Source: Armatimonadota bacterium (GTDB lineage: Bacteria > Sysuimicrobiota > Sysuimicrobiia > Sysuimicrobiales > Kaftiobacteriaceae). From it: DNA of 8,285 nucleotides. Shown one piece after another: positions 6,854 through 8,285 of the stretch. The position numbers and the translations under genes are program-made. The DNA lies in the NCBI GenBank assembly GCA_020028535.1, contig JAIBHM010000077.1, positions 1-8,285 of the forward strand. The letters run 5' to 3'. A model generated the notes under the pieces. That model made no database searches. It was given only the letters and a program-made list of their open reading frames with translations, and was not told where the DNA came from. Every line of letters begins with the position of its first letter. The first letter of the stretch is position 1.

Positions 6854-7522
6854 ATGGCACGGATGACGGCGGCACACGCCTTTGAATTCGTCGACTGCCT
6901 GGAGCTGCGGGAGATGCTGGGCCGCGTGGCCTGGGACGAGCGGGAGCTCCTCACCGGCATCGAAGAGGTCCCGGGCGATTCCATCTTCTACCATACGCAC
7001 TCCTCGTTCTTGCGCAGCCGCTACCTGGCCGCTCCGTACCCCAACGACTTTGCGACATGGGCGGCGATCCAGGTGCGCGACCGCGTGCTCGGAGAACGGT
7101 TGGCCGTGATCGACCCGTTCGACTATGGGGACGTCGAACAGTTGCGCGGCGAGCTGATCACCATCGTCGACGACCACCTGTCCGACATGCAGACGGTCCC
7201 GCGCATCGTGTACGGCGAGCCGTTCCACTTCATGCGCTCGAGCATTATCCCCATCCCGACGGGGATTGCGGTCCGCACGCTCGCGGAGTTCCGCGATACG
7301 CTGGCCCGGATCGATCCGAGCGCGATTTACTATCACTTCTTCCAATCGGGGGTCCGGCGGGAGCGGTGGGAGCCGGTGCGGTGGATGGCCGAGGAACTCG
7401 GCGAATCGGACCTGGCAGAGCAGATGCGCCGCATTAACCCCTACGTCAGCAGCCTGGACGGCCTGCGGTCGCGGATGCTGGCGCTGTGCGACGCCACCTT
7501 GCGGGAGCGCACCTCATGCTGA
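6854..7522 (+). CDS. DUF5752-type protein of unknown function, coupled to TreT
   Basis: A 222-residue soluble protein with no signal peptide or membrane segment. The pattern matches what I remember of the DUF5752 family: FEFVDCLELREMLGRVAWDERELL (broken by helices) near the start, SIFYHTHSSFL at residues 43-53, PNDFATWAA at 63-71, an LGERLAVIDPFDY stretch, and IYYHFFQSGVRRE at 158-170. His47, His49, His125 and His161 lie in or near aromatic-rich motifs and are candidates for ligand or metal binding; that is inference. No catalytic fold can be named. The ATG lies 2 bases after the GH57 stop, and the stop TGA overlaps the ATG of the trehalose synthase gene, so the two products are probably made in linked amounts. 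Such proteins are, as I recall, often encoded next to TreT-like glycosyltransferases. Possible roles are a TreT partner or regulator, or a small enzyme for its glucose or trehalose substrate. Confidence 0.75.
   Translation: MARMTAAHAFEFVDCLELREMLGRVAWDERELLTGIEEVPGDSIFYHTHSSFLRSRYLAAPYPNDFATWAAIQVRDRVLGERLAVIDPFDYGDVEQLRGELITIVDDHLSDMQTVPRIVYGEPFHFMRSSIIPIPTGIAVRTLAEFRDTLARIDPSAIYYHFFQSGVRRERWEPVRWMAEELGESDLAEQMRRINPYVSSLDGLRSRMLALCDATLRERTSC
7503..7507 (+). promoter_or_regulatory. Ribosome binding site for the trehalose synthase gene
   Basis: GGGAG lies 8 bases before the ATG at 7516-7518 and inside the upstream DUF5752 gene. It is the best Shine-Dalgarno in the operon and supports this start despite the 7-base gene overlap. 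Confidence 0.55.
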
Positions 7523-8285
7523 AGACCTCAATCCGGTTGGATGACTACCGTGCCGTGGTTCCGGAAGGCACCATCGAGCTGCTGCAGCGTCTCGCCGACC
7601 GGGTGCGGGGCCGGACCCTGGTCCACGTCAACTCGACGCGCATCGGCGGCGGGGTCGCGGAGATGCTGGCCCGCTACATCCCCCTCTTCGAAGAGCTCGG
7701 GGTCCCCTCACGCTGGGAGGTCATCGAAGGCAACGACGAGTTCTTCCGCGTGACGAAGAGCTTTCACAACGCGCTGCAGGGCGCCGAGCAGGTGATCAGC
7801 GACCAGATGTTGGCCGCCTACCTCGAGACCAACCGCACGAACGCGTCGCGTCTCAACCTGGACGGCGACCTGGTGATCATCCACGATCCGCAGCCTGCCG
7901 CCCTGATCAAATACGCGGCGAAGCGCAGTCCCTGGATCTGGCGCTGCCATATCGACGTCTCCCACCCCCAGCGGTGGGCCTGGTCATTCATCCGTCAGTT
8001 CGTGGTGGGCTACGACGGCGCCATCTTCTCGTTGCCGAAATTCGCGCAGCGGCTGCCCATTCCGCAGTACCTGGTGTATCCGAGCATCGACCCGCTCTCG
8101 GACAAGAACCGCTCGCTCGAGCCGGGTGAGGTGGATACCGTGCTGCACCGCCTGGGGATCCCCCGGGACAAGCCGATCCTGTTGCAGGTGAGTCGCTTCG
8201 ACCGCTTCAAGGATCCGACCGGAGTGATCAACGCGTACCGTATCGTCAAGAAGTATGACGACTGCCGGCTCATCCTCGCCGGTGG
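7516..8285 (+). CDS. treT: Trehalose synthase / trehalose glycosyltransferring synthase (TreT, GT4), 3'-truncated by the window edge
   Basis: TreT joins the glucose of ADP- or UDP-glucose to free glucose, giving trehalose reversibly, in the cytoplasm. The frame ATG-CTG-AAG runs open to the window end: about 256 codons of a family usually near 410 residues, so the last third is missing. The N-terminal GT-B domain shows HVNSTRIGGGVAEML (37-51), with the glycine-rich nucleotide/acceptor loop, then EFFRVTKSFHNALQG (75-89), IIHDPQPAAL (121-130) and WRCHIDVSHP (142-151). The second domain opens with LLQVSRFDRFKDPTGVI (222-238), whose Arg and Lys contact the donor phosphates in GT4 enzymes. This combination fits TreT better than general glycogen synthases or sucrose synthases. 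The start overlaps the DUF5752 stop (ATGCTGA) and has a GGGAG ribosome site. GlgC in the same operon suggests ADP-glucose as donor; TreT enzymes differ in donor choice, so this is inference. Confidence 0.9.
   Translation, partial: MLKTSIRLDDYRAVVPEGTIELLQRLADRVRGRTLVHVNSTRIGGGVAEMLARYIPLFEELGVPSRWEVIEGNDEFFRVTKSFHNALQGAEQVISDQMLAAYLETNRTNASRLNLDGDLVIIHDPQPAALIKYAAKRSPWIWRCHIDVSHPQRWAWSFIRQFVVGYDGAIFSLPKFAQRLPIPQYLVYPSIDPLSDKNRSLEPGEVDTVLHRLGIPRDKPILLQVSRFDRFKDPTGVINAYRIVKKYDDCRLILAG

Larger units (their letters stand above)
1560..8285 (+). other. Putative alpha-glucan/trehalose operon, continuing past the window end
   Basis: Five genes on one strand are separated by 5, 7 and 2 bases and finally overlap by 7. 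None of the junctions has room for a promoter or terminator, so one transcript is likely. The promoter should lie in 1388-1559. The grouping puts ADP-glucose synthesis beside glucan branching, a second GH57 enzyme and trehalose synthesis. No glycogen synthase (glgA), phosphorylase or GH13 enzyme is seen; these may lie downstream or elsewhere. Confidence 0.8.

Overview
The window comes from a high-GC bacterial genome. A hand count over 120 bases of the branching-enzyme gene (2101-2220) gives about 74% G+C. No rRNA, tRNA, mobile element or CRISPR array is visible, so the organism cannot be named. The enzyme set (two GH57 glycoside hydrolases, an ADP-glucose pyrophosphorylase and a TreT-type trehalose synthase) is typical of thermophilic or deep-branching lineages and uncultured high-GC bacteria. 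A predicted outer-membrane beta-barrel protein with a Sec signal peptide and a C-terminal Phe points to a cell with two membranes. Both statements are inference.

Left part (1-1559): the 3' end of an NAD-dependent nucleotide-sugar epimerase/dehydratase (GalE-like) on the + strand meets a convergent gene for a secreted, beta-rich, probable outer-membrane protein (653-1387, minus strand). The second gene is clearly lower in GC (about 57% in a 120-base hand count) than the enzymes to its right. A 172-base divergent intergenic region (1388-1559) separates it from the main gene cluster. This region holds two abutting palindromes, a GC-rich hairpin and a possible 14-codon open frame.

Right part (1560-8285, all + strand): five tightly packed genes that look like one operon, with gaps of 5, 7 and 2 bases and finally a 7-base overlap. 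In order they are a GH57 1,4-alpha-glucan branching enzyme, glgC (glucose-1-phosphate adenylyltransferase), a GH57 protein with a DUF3536 C-terminal region, a DUF5752-type protein of unknown function, and the first ~256 codons of a TreT-like trehalose glycosyltransferase that runs off the end.

A likely joint role is storage alpha-glucan and trehalose metabolism around ADP-glucose. GlgC makes ADP-glucose; the branching enzyme shapes the glucan made from it by a glycogen synthase not seen here; the DUF3536 GH57 acts on an alpha-glucan in an undefined way; TreT joins a nucleotide-glucose to glucose to give trehalose. The DUF5752 protein is translationally coupled to TreT and is the most interesting unknown. 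All enzymes are assigned by motif reading only; no alignment or database search was run.
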